DNA of 64,000 nt from Cymbomonas tetramitiformis. Lineage: Eukaryota; Chlorophyta; Pyramimonadophyceae; Pyramimonadales; Pyramimonadaceae. Numbering within the stretch: position 1 is the first letter of the stretch; each line of letters opens with the position of its first letter. Shown here one piece after another: positions 22,101 to 31,972 of this stretch. Made by a program: the position numbers and the translations under genes. The DNA lies in NCBI GenBank assembly GCA_001247695.2, contig LGRX02033498.1, forward strand, positions 1-64,000, given 5' to 3'. Below the pieces are notes generated by a model. It searched no databases, was not told where the DNA came from, and worked only from the letters and a program-made list of their open reading frames with translations.

Positions 22101-24631
22101 CCGTTCGGGCAGTCGCGGTGCCAGTGGCGGGCCTCGTCCTTCTTGCACGTTGAATTCTGGCAGAATGGAATGAAGTCGCCGCTGCCTTTGTGAAAGGCAA
22201 CGCGCTTCCTCACCTGCGACTGCGGCCAGTTCCCCCCTGTCGGGAGGTCACCGGCTGCAAAACGAACACCAGAGCCGCCTCCTCCGCTGCCGATCTTGTT
22301 CTTGTCCGCCCGCGGGGTAAAACCCCGCCCGTTGACCTTGTCCGTGAGGACCTTCAGCTGCCGCTTCACGTCGAGGATGATGGCCGTGAGGTCGGACAGC
22401 TGCGAGGTGTCGCCGTCAGTGGCCACGGCTGCCGCGGACAGGGTGAACGAGGCAGTGTGCGTACCGGCTGCCACGTGTCGGGCGTAGCACTCGAGGACCC
22501 ATTGCTGAATGGTGAGGAGGTCCACGGCCGCCCGCTGCTGGTGTGTGAAGAGCCGTGACACCACCGGCGCGTAGAATCCCGGGTCCAGCGCCGCGAGGAA
22601 CAGCTCCTTCACCTCGTCATCGTCGAGAGTGTTGCGCCTCTTGGCAGACCGTAAGGCCGCGTTGAAGTCCGTGATGGACTCGGACGGGTCGGTGTGGGCC
22701 TTCAAGCGGACGCCAAGGAGGTCCGATGTCCCCTGGAAGGGTGCACCGGAGTCCAGCAGACGCCGTGCGAGCTCCAGCAGGGCTCGCTTGCCGTCCAGAG
22801 GGTGCAAGGCCGCAGACGCCTCGAGCCAGTCACCCGCTGGAGAGGCGGGACATACGATGAGCTCGAGCGTTGAAAAAAGAAGTTTGTTGGCCTCGGGACG
22901 GACGGCCAACGCGGAGTCCTCCAAGTCGAACATCGGCGCAAACAAAGGATCCTGCGCCTCGAAAGCCTCCTGGATAGCAGGCACTAGCTTGGAGAGAAGC
23001 ACCTGCGCGTTGGACTCCGTTCCCGTGAATCGCTCATGCTTCTCACGGAAACATTTTCGGATCACGTGCTTCGCCACGCTCTCGTCGAAGCGCTCACGGG
23101 TGAGAGTGCGAACACCCGCCAAGAAAACAGCCCGAGCGGAGTTCGCAGCCGGAACACCAGTAGTTGCCGGCGTAGCCGGCGTGACGGAATTACGGGCAGC
23201 AGCGGAGTCAAAAATCGTAGCTAAAGAGCGTCGGCGAGACGCCATACTCGAGGTCAATCTAGTTGCAACCATGGTGAAAGAGACTGTAGAGACGAAGTGA
23301 GGGTAAAACGGACGAGGTGCGGAAGGGGCGGCGGCCAAAAGTCGTAATGCGGTTGTCGAGGAAAACACGGAAAAGCTGCGGCGCAAAGATCTCCCCACGT
23401 GCATGTGGATGCAGAGTGACGCGGCCAAGGAAAGTGGTGTCGGATCCGACCAAAATTTCCAACGCCAACCAACGCGAAGCGAGGAAAATGAGTCCGCCTC
23501 GTGCACAAGCTTCTCGCAAATCCAATCAACCAGGCATCAGCTAGGCCATACCGCCCCGCCGCGCCTCTAGTGGAGCCCCTCACTCCATCTCAAGCGCCGC
23601 CGTTTAGCCAGACATGGCTAAAATTCGCAGTGTCTAAAAAAAGAGTGCGTGGGGCCAAACCTGTTGGATATACCCCTAGGACTCGGGATATATTCACTCA
23701 GTGGTCAGTTTTCTCAGAATGTAAATAAAGTTGATAAGTTAACCCGATATAACGGGCATAAACAGTTAGGGTTCGGGTTCGGGTGACAGTCATACACACT
23801 ACTATAGGAAGAGTCATAAAGCGAGCGGTGTGACTGTTCCAGCAGAACTTTCGGAACAAAACCCCAACGCAAAAAGTAGCTGGCGCACACACAGGTAGAA
23901 AGCTTGCGGCAAGATCAGACGAGGCACAAAACACCCTGCTGCATAGGCAGGATCTCCTTCGCAACCATGCCCTCAAATGTATTATACATGGTTCTAAATA
24001 AGGAGAATTTTCGGAAGACATCGGCGCAGAAAGCACTACCTTGAATCCGCCGGCACGCCTACGCTTGTAAACGCCTAGCAGGTCGCGAGCGATGTCGTCG
24101 TATCTGCCACGTTTGGGACCTCCAAAGCCACGTTTGTATTTGGACTTTGGATCTGCTGCTTGTGCGCGCAACTTCATTTCGTTACCCAGCCAACGCCTCA
24201 CGTTAGATGGAGGCACACCCATCGCTTGAGCCGCAGCCTCTGGCGTCATGCCTCCATCCAACAGCTTGTGGATGGAGTCCAAGGCCTTGACCTAATCAAC
24301 ATCATGCACCTCACTACTTGAGTATCACTAACGAATATCGAAGGAAGACGGACTACTTGAAAAAATGTTCACACAAGAAAACGATACACACCAACACGGT
24401 TTTGAAGGACAATACCTTATGAACAACGGGCGGTCGATTCCGGGTGGTCGCTCCTCTCGAGCCTACTTTATGCCAAGTCGACGACTCGCTCGCCACCATT
24501 TCAGTCTCTTTCACGAGCTCGTCGATTAAGTCGTCCACAAGAGAGCCTTCGTATTCATCAACAACCGCACTCTCCACGTTCGAGGATGACTTCTTGTGAC
24601 TAGACGCCCTAGGATGCTTAAGTTCGCTCAT
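19180..24631 (-). CDS. transposase-like split gene with HTH and homeodomain, interrupted by an LTR element
   Basis: Exon A is 24,416-24,631 (72 codons, MSELKHPRASS...). Exon B is 24,040-24,291 (84 codons) with a resolvase/transposase-type HTH, TPEAAAQAMGVPPSNVRRWL. Both junctions are phase 0 (CATAAG|GTATTG, GATTAG|GTCAAG, TTCAAG|GTAGTG). After the interrupted intron come about 20,340-19,985 (DTAFDEWEFASASHKRIMY; TCNVDMCDKVMLI), a coiled-coil exon about 19,935-19,573 (SKKERREAAIAQAIEA; MEQKRLADAKAARKEM) with donor ACAACAC|GTAAGC, and 19,180-19,431 with a homeodomain (RAKFSEEQMRKLEEAF ... EKQCTNWFNNQRAKM). The C-D junction is not in phase with the sites I can see, so the gene may be decayed. 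A catalytic DDE domain is not visible. The order HTH, unknown domain, coiled coil, homeodomain is unusual. Host-gene origin is not excluded. Confidence 0.5.
20400..20545. repeat. copy 1 of a duplicated intron block
   Basis: Starting TTTCGGAACAAAACCCCAAC and running through 'gcaaaaagtagctggcgcac' and 'aggcacaaaacaccct', this block matches 23,847-23,975 on the other side of the LTR element. Before the insertion the two copies were direct neighbours in the intron of the transposase-like gene. Confidence 0.8.
20556..20738 (-). repeat. LTR (3' copy in element sense)
   Basis: 183 bp, TG...CA ends. Contains GTTAGGGTTCGGGTTCGGGT, a telomere-like run. One mismatch to the other LTR (gttgaccc here, gttaaccc there). 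Confidence 0.92.
20954..23272 (-). CDS. Gag-like polyprotein of the LTR element (772 aa)
   Basis: I chose the ATG at 23,272 (MVATRLTSSMASRRR); the frame is open further upstream into the leader but that part is Phe/Trp-rich and less protein-like. The order is: variable N-terminus; a helical capsid-like region (FREKHERFTGTESNAQVLL ... FQGTSDLLGVRLKAHTDPSE, resembling copia-type Gag); a Gly-rich linker; and a zinc-knuckle-like Cys/His cluster CQNSTCKKDEARHWHRDC. The cluster's C-x4-C-x6-H-x-H-x2-C spacing differs from the classical C-x2-C-x4-H-x4-C. Downstream are an acidic region, a hydrophobic stretch (AIAVMVCALFCVCATAA) and a Pro-rich acidic tail. There is no aspartic protease motif. It would form particles packaging this element's RNA, using enzymes from an autonomous relative. 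Confidence 0.75.
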   Translation of the reverse strand: MVATRLTSSMASRRRSLATIFDSAAARNSVTPATPATTGVPAANSARAVFLAGVRTLTRERFDESVAKHVIRKCFREKHERFTGTESNAQVLLSKLVPAIQEAFEAQDPLFAPMFDLEDSALAVRPEANKLLFSTLELIVCPASPAGDWLEASAALHPLDGKRALLELARRLLDSGAPFQGTSDLLGVRLKAHTDPSESITDFNAALRSAKRRNTLDDDEVKELFLAALDPGFYAPVVSRLFTHQQRAAVDLLTIQQWVLECYARHVAAGTHTASFTLSAAAVATDGDTSQLSDLTAIILDVKRQLKVLTDKVNGRGFTPRADKNKIGSGGGGSGVRFAAGDLPTGGNWPQSQVRKRVAFHKGSGDFIPFCQNSTCKKDEARHWHRDCPNGGKHGAGGSFHSFSLGDIENDLLAEQFQTAMDEHDGERFDALCLLAGGKPEMLDGVSACSFGIEPERGDGALQEFLPYCQPATHMGGFTVGGVESGISAAACTHVREDAPPALPPATITHVYPGGSEASDADDMMPVDPMHAHEPDLCFADKIARMGGLSVTAAGKDFAMRYMHAESETGSYDSDADGSAAGYDPTDGEDAVPQPLASRRRCGAPPWGFGRSTAIAVMVCALFCVCATAAPISAATLGEACAPDHTGLEVGGAAEATTCELAFTSAAPVAIPPRRHGRHRARQGLHNAPIGPYIPVHPPPPTLYWDAPPSPDYSPGPTTDEEGGEDPSHDDRDISDFFWSSTNDSITASTSSIHGTVTVLRAGTAVPLPTSG
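23662..23844 (-). repeat. LTR (5' copy in element sense)
   Basis: 183 bp, pair of the 20,556 copy, followed by the second GAACT target-site copy. Confidence 0.92.
23847..23975. repeat. copy 2 of the duplicated intron block
   Basis: Homologous to 20,400-20,545. The LTR element inserted just upstream of this copy, with GAACT forming its first bases. Confidence 0.8.
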
Positions 24632-24639
24632 GCTTGCGC

Positions 24640-25680
24640 AGAGCGTCGACACTATCATAGGCTTTGCTACGATGACGACATGAATGCTTTTTACCAAGCT
24701 CTATCGACAAAGGACCACCTTGTTTGGACGTAAAGAATTTGAATAGCGTGCTGTGCATGGTTCAAACGTGCACTGTTGGAGAGCATACTGTACTGTTTCC
24801 ACAGCTGACCACGGAAAAAACAAGAGCGCTTGCAAGCTGGTCCGTAAATCCGAAATGTAATCGTAGCCGATGGATATTCTCCTTGAGTTCGCTACGGTAT
24901 TGCAACCATTCGATCAAACATCCGGATTCTTGGAACGGCTTGGTCATTAAGCTCTAATTACCAGTAATTAACACAATCGAGCATGTCAGAATTTAAGGAG
25001 ATTCCCGTCCATTTGCCCGATTTAATTACTCCGTCCACCACCTTATATTCGGTGGAGCACCCGTAGTAAGGATGATGGAAATAAAAGATTGCAACTCCAT
25101 GAATAGATCTCAGTGTCACTCCAACGGTTGCTTCGCAGTGCGCACGTGTGCAGAGCTTTACAAAGAATCTAACGGCTGATAGCGATTTATCGAGATCTTC
25201 TGGCTGTTGCTACCTTACCTTGACTTCGCGCTCCCGAGCTCGAAGGGTAACCTGCTTCCAATTAAGACCAAGTGTCACCAGTCGAGTGTCCACCGAGTAC
25301 GGGTTATCGCCATCAGTTTATACAGTCACGAGGCAGTCGAGTGTATCTTACCTTCTTACGTTAGTGAAGAGTCGGGTGAGGCTGACGTGAGGGACCACGG
25401 TTGAACTCAGAACAGTTTTTACGTTGCTGATGAGTTGAGAGCCGAGCCGATGGCTTGAGGTATTGAAAAGCTTGAACTATTTCGAAAAGCTTGATCAATA
25501 GTGCATGTTTTTTTCAATTGGAATGGCAGGCTTTTGTTTTAGAATAGGAAATTGCTGCAACGTCACTAACCAGCAGAACCATCGGAGCAGAATACTTTGA
25601 CACCAGAGGTGCTGCAAAAAAAGTCCGATGCCGAATCTTGAAGTCCGCTAGTATCCCTCGCAAACATCTCTACGATTGAA
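24640..25680. other. intergenic region upstream of the myotubularin gene
   Basis: No convincing ORF, array or RNA gene. It lies between two divergently transcribed genes. Confidence 0.4.
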
Positions 25681-25681
25681 T

Positions 25682-25690
25682 TATATAAAA
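25682..25690 (+). promoter_or_regulatory. TATA-like box
   Basis: TATATAAAA lies 52 bp upstream of the chosen myotubularin ATG. It is the only good TATA match in the preceding few hundred bases; the spacing leaves only a very short 5' leader. Confidence 0.25.
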
Positions 25691-25741
25691 TTATTCTTTA
25701 AAATATCTGACCAAAGCAGTTTTTCATACTTCTATGTGGCC

Positions 25742-28231
25742 ATGAATACACCGCGAGTAACTGTTAGCGTGCTTGAAGCGAAAGGCATCCTTGCTAGCGA
25801 CAGTACTGGAACAAGTGATGCATACATTAGGATGACACAGCAGTTGGTGACGACAGAGCATGGCTTCAACAAGAATCTTTCGAAAGATCCAAAGAACTTG
25901 CTATTTGAGACTGCAGTCGTTCCAAACTCTTTGAATCCCAAGTGGGTTTATGAGCGGTATTTCGTAAATTTGGATGACATGGCGCGAAGGTGTAACCGTG
26001 ATGGAGCGCCCCCATACTTAACGCTAGAGCTGTGGGATCGAGATGAGATGCCGCCTTTGAGTTCACACCATAATGTGGTTCCAGATCTTATCGATGCCTT
26101 CAAAGGAGATGATTTCGTAGCAGCCTGCCGGGTACCATTCGAATACCTGGTTCGCCCATCTGCCACGTGGTTCGCTCTCTTCAACCCACGATTTGGCAAG
26201 CATGACCAACCCAGGAATGCGGGCGCTATATTGCTCGAATTCTGGCCTGAAAACGTGGACACGTTGTCCCGTGAAGCAAGACTTGTTTTCGAGCCTGCGC
26301 CTGCAATTGAAATAAGGAGACCTTCGACGTTCGGATACCTACTCACTGGAAAGACAGAACGAGTTGGCCAAGTGTTGAAAAACGTGTACCTGGAGCATTC
26401 CAGCGATACCATTACCTCGCGAGGAGATCTTTTGATAACGTCTCACGAGCTCGTGTTTTCATCTGCGTCTAGTCACGGCGAGGAAGAACCGCAGGAACCA
26501 TCTCCTCTTCGAGCACTAAGCCGCAGTGATCAGTTCCAAAAGTCAAGAAAGAAAGACTGCCCTCCAACCCTCTTCGTAAACGCTCGAGTACTGCGGATCC
26601 CCTTGGGTAGTATCGAAAGTTGCCGCTTCAAAGAACCTTACCTGACCGTGACAACCCACGAGCAGAGAGTGATAAAGTTCAAGGTTATCGGCTGCGAGGG
26701 TAAGGACTCTCCTGAGCTCGTGGCAATGCAGCTGGCAGTAGGTAGCTTACAGGACCATATCCAGTGGTCCCTGATGGAGCAGCAGTTCTGTTTCGACTCG
26801 GACATCCTCATCCGCTGGTGCAAAGACCAGCTGCCGGGTGCCCCTGCGCGCCGCCTAACTGCCGAGGAGCTGTACCAGGATTATGACCTACTTGGAGAGT
26901 TCAATCGACAGGGTGCGCTGGAGGATAGCACTCCCTGGAGGTTAACAACCGTTAACAAGGAATACGAACTTTGTCCCACATATCCTTCGGTATTGGTCGT
27001 ACCTAAGATTGTTGCCGATGACGACGTGTGCAAGGCAGCAGCCTTTCGTTCTAGAAATCGCCTTCCCGCCTTGACATATTGGGATAAGGAAAGCCGAGGG
27101 GCAGTCTTTCGTTGCTCGCAACCGCTCACCGGCATCACAAGCAAGCACAGCGAGTTTGATCAGGCATTGATTGATGCAATTACTGCGGATCAAGACGACT
27201 TGCTCATAATTGACTGTCGACCTAAGATGAATGCTACTGCGAATCAAATGGCTGGTAAGGGTTTCGAGGATCCAGACTGGTACCGAAGCGCCAGGATACA
27301 CTTTGCTAACATCCAAAACATTCACGCGATGCGAGCCTCGCTCAAGGCCTTAGCAAACGCCACGTGGGACAAGAACTGCGATTGGCGGAAGCATGTGGCC
27401 TTAACTCTCGATGCGGGCCTCAAAGGATACGAGCACGTCAAGACAGGCCACTCCGTGTTGGTGCATTGTAGCGATGGCTGGGACCGCACGGCCCAAGTAA
27501 GTGCTCTCATACAGATAATGCGAGAACCCTTTTATCGTACGATAAGGGGTTTCGCAGCGCTGATTGCGAAGGACTGGTGTGCGTTCGGGCACAAGTTCTT
27601 AGACCGCTGTGGAGGGCCGTCGGAGGACGAGCAGTCCCCTATTTTCGTGCAGTTCCTGGATTGTGTGTTTCAACTCCAAGAGCAAAATGAACCCGCGTTC
27701 GAATTCAACAACCGGCTGCTGGTGTTTCTGGCGGGCCACGCATACTCGCGGCTGTTCGCGGACTTTCTGTTTAACTCCGAGTTGGAGCGCGTGACCCATT
27801 TGTCCGAAGATGTCTGTACCGAAAGTATCTGGTCGTATGTGCTCGAGCACGAGGACCAATATTTGAACTTCGCATATGATGACAGTGTCGCTGACCTTAC
27901 CATTTGTACTACCGAGGACTGCATGAAGTTGTGGGAGGCTCAGCATCGAATGCCGACTTTTGCGCCAGGTGCAGAGCTTAGTGTTCCGGAGGAACGGCAC
28001 CCCACTTCCAATATCAGATTGTCCACGTTAAGAGACAAGGACTCCCTAGTTTTGCTTAAGTCACTCGAAGGACTTCCAGTGTCAGAGCAGGAGGCTGAGG
28101 AGCTAGCTGTGGAGGCGGCCTGCGATGATGAGGCAGAAAAAAAGTTCATAGGCAGAGCCAGAAGTGGAACGCCTGCACTGTATGATTGGATTTCTGGACG
28201 ATCACACTGGTTTGCATCGCAGTCGAAGTAA
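25742..28231 (+). CDS. C2-GRAM-myotubularin phosphoinositide 3-phosphatase (829 aa)
   Basis: Intronless frame; the ATG at 25,742 is the first in-frame ATG. Residues about 1-160 look like a C2 domain (VTVSVLEAKGILASDSTGTS then DAYIRMTQQ; NSLNPKWVYERYFV; LTLELWDRDEM). Residues about 190-330 fit a PH-GRAM domain (GQVLKNVYLEHSSDT; GDLLITSHELVF; EPYLTVTTHEQRVIKF). Residues about 380-700 are the myotubularin phosphatase domain, with the intact C-x5-R site VHCSDGWDRTAQVSALIQI, preceded by DDLLIIDCRPKMNATAN. The enzyme should remove the 3-phosphate of PI3P and PI(3,5)P2 on endosomal membranes. There is no C-terminal FYVE or obvious coiled coil. Family members usually begin with the GRAM domain, so the N-terminal C2 is an addition. 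Being single-exon contrasts with the intron-rich genes to the right. Confidence 0.93.
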   Translation: MNTPRVTVSVLEAKGILASDSTGTSDAYIRMTQQLVTTEHGFNKNLSKDPKNLLFETAVVPNSLNPKWVYERYFVNLDDMARRCNRDGAPPYLTLELWDRDEMPPLSSHHNVVPDLIDAFKGDDFVAACRVPFEYLVRPSATWFALFNPRFGKHDQPRNAGAILLEFWPENVDTLSREARLVFEPAPAIEIRRPSTFGYLLTGKTERVGQVLKNVYLEHSSDTITSRGDLLITSHELVFSSASSHGEEEPQEPSPLRALSRSDQFQKSRKKDCPPTLFVNARVLRIPLGSIESCRFKEPYLTVTTHEQRVIKFKVIGCEGKDSPELVAMQLAVGSLQDHIQWSLMEQQFCFDSDILIRWCKDQLPGAPARRLTAEELYQDYDLLGEFNRQGALEDSTPWRLTTVNKEYELCPTYPSVLVVPKIVADDDVCKAAAFRSRNRLPALTYWDKESRGAVFRCSQPLTGITSKHSEFDQALIDAITADQDDLLIIDCRPKMNATANQMAGKGFEDPDWYRSARIHFANIQNIHAMRASLKALANATWDKNCDWRKHVALTLDAGLKGYEHVKTGHSVLVHCSDGWDRTAQVSALIQIMREPFYRTIRGFAALIAKDWCAFGHKFLDRCGGPSEDEQSPIFVQFLDCVFQLQEQNEPAFEFNNRLLVFLAGHAYSRLFADFLFNSELERVTHLSEDVCTESIWSYVLEHEDQYLNFAYDDSVADLTICTTEDCMKLWEAQHRMPTFAPGAELSVPEERHPTSNIRLSTLRDKDSLVLLKSLEGLPVSEQEAEELAVEAACDDEAEKKFIGRARSGTPALYDWISGRSHWFASQSK

Positions 28232-28234
28232 AGC

Positions 28235-31020
28235 AGTTGATCCTCAGTCTGGATGCCACGTGCTGTGCACTGAGTTTGTGGAATGCCAGTCTAAGGATGG
28301 TTTCCTTCATGTTGCCTATTCATCTCAGAACGCCAACTCGCTGCTTTCTAAATTCTTTGCTGCACATACATATGGCTCTAGCATATGGTGCTAGGATTGT
28401 ACATTGTCGTGGTGTTTCTAGGGTGTGTGTATAATATATGTACGTGTATGAAAATTCTCCCGAGATTCGGATATTGAATATTAAAAAATGTAGGATATTG
28501 AGCACAGGGTCGAAAGGGGAAGAGAGGCATGCATCTCCACTTTTGTGCTAGTCGTGCATGCTCGTCTTGAGGTACTAGAGTGTTAGTTCCAAAACGATAT
28601 GTGGGTCCTTCACGAATATCATTAGTATGATGACAAATGCAATAGTCCCACTGGATGGTCATAACCGGGTTTTGTTGAGACGATGCCTGGTTTGTGGAGG
28701 ATAGCCCGCTTACGGATGATGATAAATCGTGATGTGCTCCCTATCGAGAAAAATCGGACACATACTTTGTTCTTGCGTCTAACATTGCAACGTAATAGTC
28801 GATTCGCGTTTCAGCGAAGCTCCCAGTCGAACTGCAGCACGGCTTTTCAGCCACCGATGGCGATAATGGTAAGGGCGGCAGCATACCGGGTTGACAAAGC
28901 TCGGATGCAATTTGAGGTAAAGGAAATATGCCCCTCCGAAAATGCAATGGCATTGCATCGATGGCTATAATGACTTACTGTACTTTAATTTGGTTGGACA
29001 TGTCTCGGGCAAACGATCACACTACTTTGTAAGTCCCATATGAGGTCATACAAAAGGGGAGAAGGTGCTGTTGATGTTTTGGATGACAGATCCAGACCAC
29101 GACTTGATATTAACTAAAGATATCGGTCCACCAAGTACATCGAGATGGCACACTTATTTAGAGATCCACGTAAACAAATCATGCGATGTTGCATGGCATG
29201 TGTAGCACATTCCACCAAGCTGTGCAGATTTTGATGTTGGCCCCAAACAAGAAAAGCTGAGAGTTAGGTTATCATCAACTGGAGGTGTAGCAAATCGCAT
29301 ATGTACCAAAAATTACAAATTCGTGGCATTTGTCCGGTTTGCGCGTCCGGTTTGTCCGCGCTTGAGCCACTTATACACTCAAACTTCAGAAAACTTGTTT
29401 TACATCCATAAGCTTATTTAAGGCGCATCCCCTTTGTTATTTGAAAGTCGGTCGTCAATATTGCAATTTACGGAAGTAGCACTCGGAAACAAGAATGAAA
29501 CCCAAAACATATTACATCGATCTGCTCCTCCTGCCTCCACTGCCTCCACTACTGGAGGTGAACGCGTAGCCCTAAGACCGGCTGCAACCAGTAGACCCGA
29601 AAAACCTCTTTGAATTCAGCAGGGCCATATCAGTCTAGTAGCCTCTCTGTGGATAAAATCGCCCCCAAAAAATCACGGTAGCGTTGGGTGGGCGATTCAC
29701 AACTACCTCAAGGACCAGAGGATGTTAGTCATATGTAACATTACATATTCTATTTTCAAATTAGTTCCCCGCCTCTCGCATCGCCCTTAGCATATTTTCC
29801 ACCATCTGGCCATGCGCATGCATCATTGCCATGTATCGTATCGTCAAGTTAAACACATCCATACAAATACGACCGAGACATGACGCTCCCATTCACATAT
29901 ATAAAGTGTCGTTTTGTTTGCAGTAGCTGGCATGCCCTTAGACAGATGCCCTTCTTTGAATTAACCATGGTTTGTGCTGAGTCATTAGGCTTGATGTAGA
30001 TGTATCACTTACGCCAAATCATTTTTATCAACCCCTCAATGTTTATCAATCCCTCAGATATGAAAGTGCGCAGAGCATTCGTGATGGTATCCTCCTACGC
30101 GTGTGGTGCATGGGTTTGGAGCATTATGTATCGTATCATGTCATGTTGCATGAAGACGCCGACGGTGTGTCGCATGGCGTTCCAATCAGTTGTTGTTCTA
30201 TAATGTGCACAGAATTTGGTGCGCCTGCAGTTTCCGAAACAAATATAGGCTTCAACGCATTGCACATATTGATCACCTGTTGCATGGTAGTCCACACAAT
30301 ATGATATCAGAATTTGATGGAAACTTATATAATAATGAAATCGTTCGCAAATTATGATTGTAGTGTGACAGATTGTACTAGAACCTTATCCGAGAGCGCG
30401 GAGCGGATTTTCTTCTTCATGTCTGCCATCAAGGCAGCTCTCGTATGTGATGTCAGCGTCATGTCAACATCGGTGCTGCAATGCTCATGTTTTAGCCTCT
30501 TGCTTGATTTCATACAGACACCCACAACTCTTTGAAGAACACCTTGGCGGTTTGATGTTTTGTCTGTCCGCGATGCAGCAACATCGTCACTTTTGGAAAC
30601 TGGCGCTGTCATCGCACATCACACAACATAATGTCACAACCTCGGCATTGTAGTTGTATTCACTCTGGCTCTCGACCTCATTATTGTCACCGCATGATGA
30701 TTGTGTTTATGTCGTCTTCCATCGACTGTATATGGATACGATGGATATCGACATTATACATCAGGGGTGATGTGCGTGTTTGAGTTTCACTGCAGAGCGA
30801 CCATTACTACGCACAGACGTGCCCTCCAAAGGAGAGAGAGACTGCGCAGGCGCTTGACTTTCGGGGAAAGCAACCCAGGACACCGAGCGTTACCGTCCCT
30901 CTCGGATTGCTGAGCTCTTGTTACATATATAGGGGGCACTACAGCTTGAAATTTTCACTTGCTCGGATGCGACTCTTCCCCATTCAATCTTGCATACAAA
31001 GTTTGCTGAGAAACCAATTT
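28235..31020. other. spacer without recognised genes
   Basis: AT-rich, low coding signal. Short frames near 28,683, 30,000-30,300 and 30,700 have no domain. No tandem array beyond small simple repeats. Confidence 0.4.
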
Positions 31021-31027
31021 TCTTCCG

Positions 31028-31072
31028 ATATAAAACATCAACCCTGGCTTACCACAACGCACTTACATAATC
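31028..31072 (-). repeat. SINE 3'-tail fragment
   Basis: Contains AACATCAACCCTGGCTTACC ACAACGCACTTA, the reverse complement of the family tail (TAAGTGCGTTGTGGTAAGCC AGGGTTGATG). Confidence 0.6.
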
Positions 31073-31829
31073 ATGCAACCATTGTTCGTCGGGGGGTGGG
31101 CACTCATGTGGGTGTAAGGATCGCAGATTAATAGTAAGAAGATTTCAGCCGTTTGGAATTACTGGTTATTCCAAGGGAAGAATTTCCTTGTACCAAACAA
31201 GCATATGCTTTGTAATGGGTACCTGTAAACGCTCTTGAGATTACTGGCAGTAATTTGACCGGTAATTCCAGGGTAAGAATTACCATCCCAAAAATTACCG
31301 CGAACCTTATGTGGGTGGGGGGCGCCGGTGCGAGCGCTATGTTTGTGAGGGCAGCAGTTCCCATAATCACATAAGTTCCCAGCAGTTCCCATGATCACAT
31401 AAGTTCAGAAAATTGCAAGATCGTCAATAAGACCATCATTCTTGCCTGCTCAGCAAAATGGCAAGGGTCATTACCATGACGGCTTCACCAGGCCACCCAG
31501 AAGCTGCGCCATCGATGATTTCGGATCTCTTAGAATATGAATCCAAGTAGGAAGATATGCCGGTTTGGTGTATATTGTGAAGATGAATATATATCCTTGG
31601 AACACCGTTCGATATGAGCTGAAATATAAAGTGATTAATCTAAGAGATAAATAATACGGCTTCGAGACGATATAATCCAAGGGTACGCGTTATCGACACA
31701 GTTGCCTACATGCATGTGTTCATAACGCAGCATGCATTACTATACGTGTAGAGATAATCACGTGGTGCATGCTAATATAGTCTGTGTATGCAGCGACCTT
31801 CGCTCATACCTGCAGTATGTGTGTTTCAC

Positions 31830-31972
31830 GCTGTGAATCGCTTCGTGTGTAGCCTTGTTTGCCCCGGCACGCCGGGACACGCGTCGTGATTATCACGGTC
31901 TGATTTGACAATCGGATGCCTCTGTTGCTTGGCACATATCGCACAATGCGTGGTGGTAAGCCAGAGTGAATA
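31830..31972 (+). mobile_element. SINE copy, 5'-truncated
   Basis: Shares with the complete element at 38,484 the blocks TGTAGCCTTGT, GCCCCGGCACGCCGGG, ATCGGATGCCTCTGTTGCTTGGCACA and TGGTAAGCCAGAGTGAATA in that order. The tRNA-like head is missing. Confidence 0.75.

Larger units (their letters stand above)
20556..23844 (-). mobile_element. complete non-autonomous LTR retrotransposon (TR-GAG type)
   Basis: Two 183-bp direct repeats (20,556-20,738 and 23,662-23,844) begin TGTTGG and end CCAGCA on the plus strand, differ at one position, and are flanked by the 5-bp target duplication GAACT (20,551-20,555; 23,845-23,849). The only long frame inside is a Gag-like ORF on the minus strand, so the element reads right to left and its LTR is TGCTGG...CCAACA. 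Beyond the 5' LTR, TGGCCCCACGCA is a candidate primer-binding site; the tRNA is not identified. Protease, integrase, RT and RNase H are absent, so it must be mobilised in trans. It sits in an intron of the transposase-like gene. The near-identical LTRs imply a recent insertion. Confidence 0.92.

Noticed and set aside
22629..23300. 223-codon plus-strand ORF opposite Gag
   Set aside because: GC-rich antisense shadow of the Gag frame; Gag has ordered domain features and the LTR orientation supports the minus strand.
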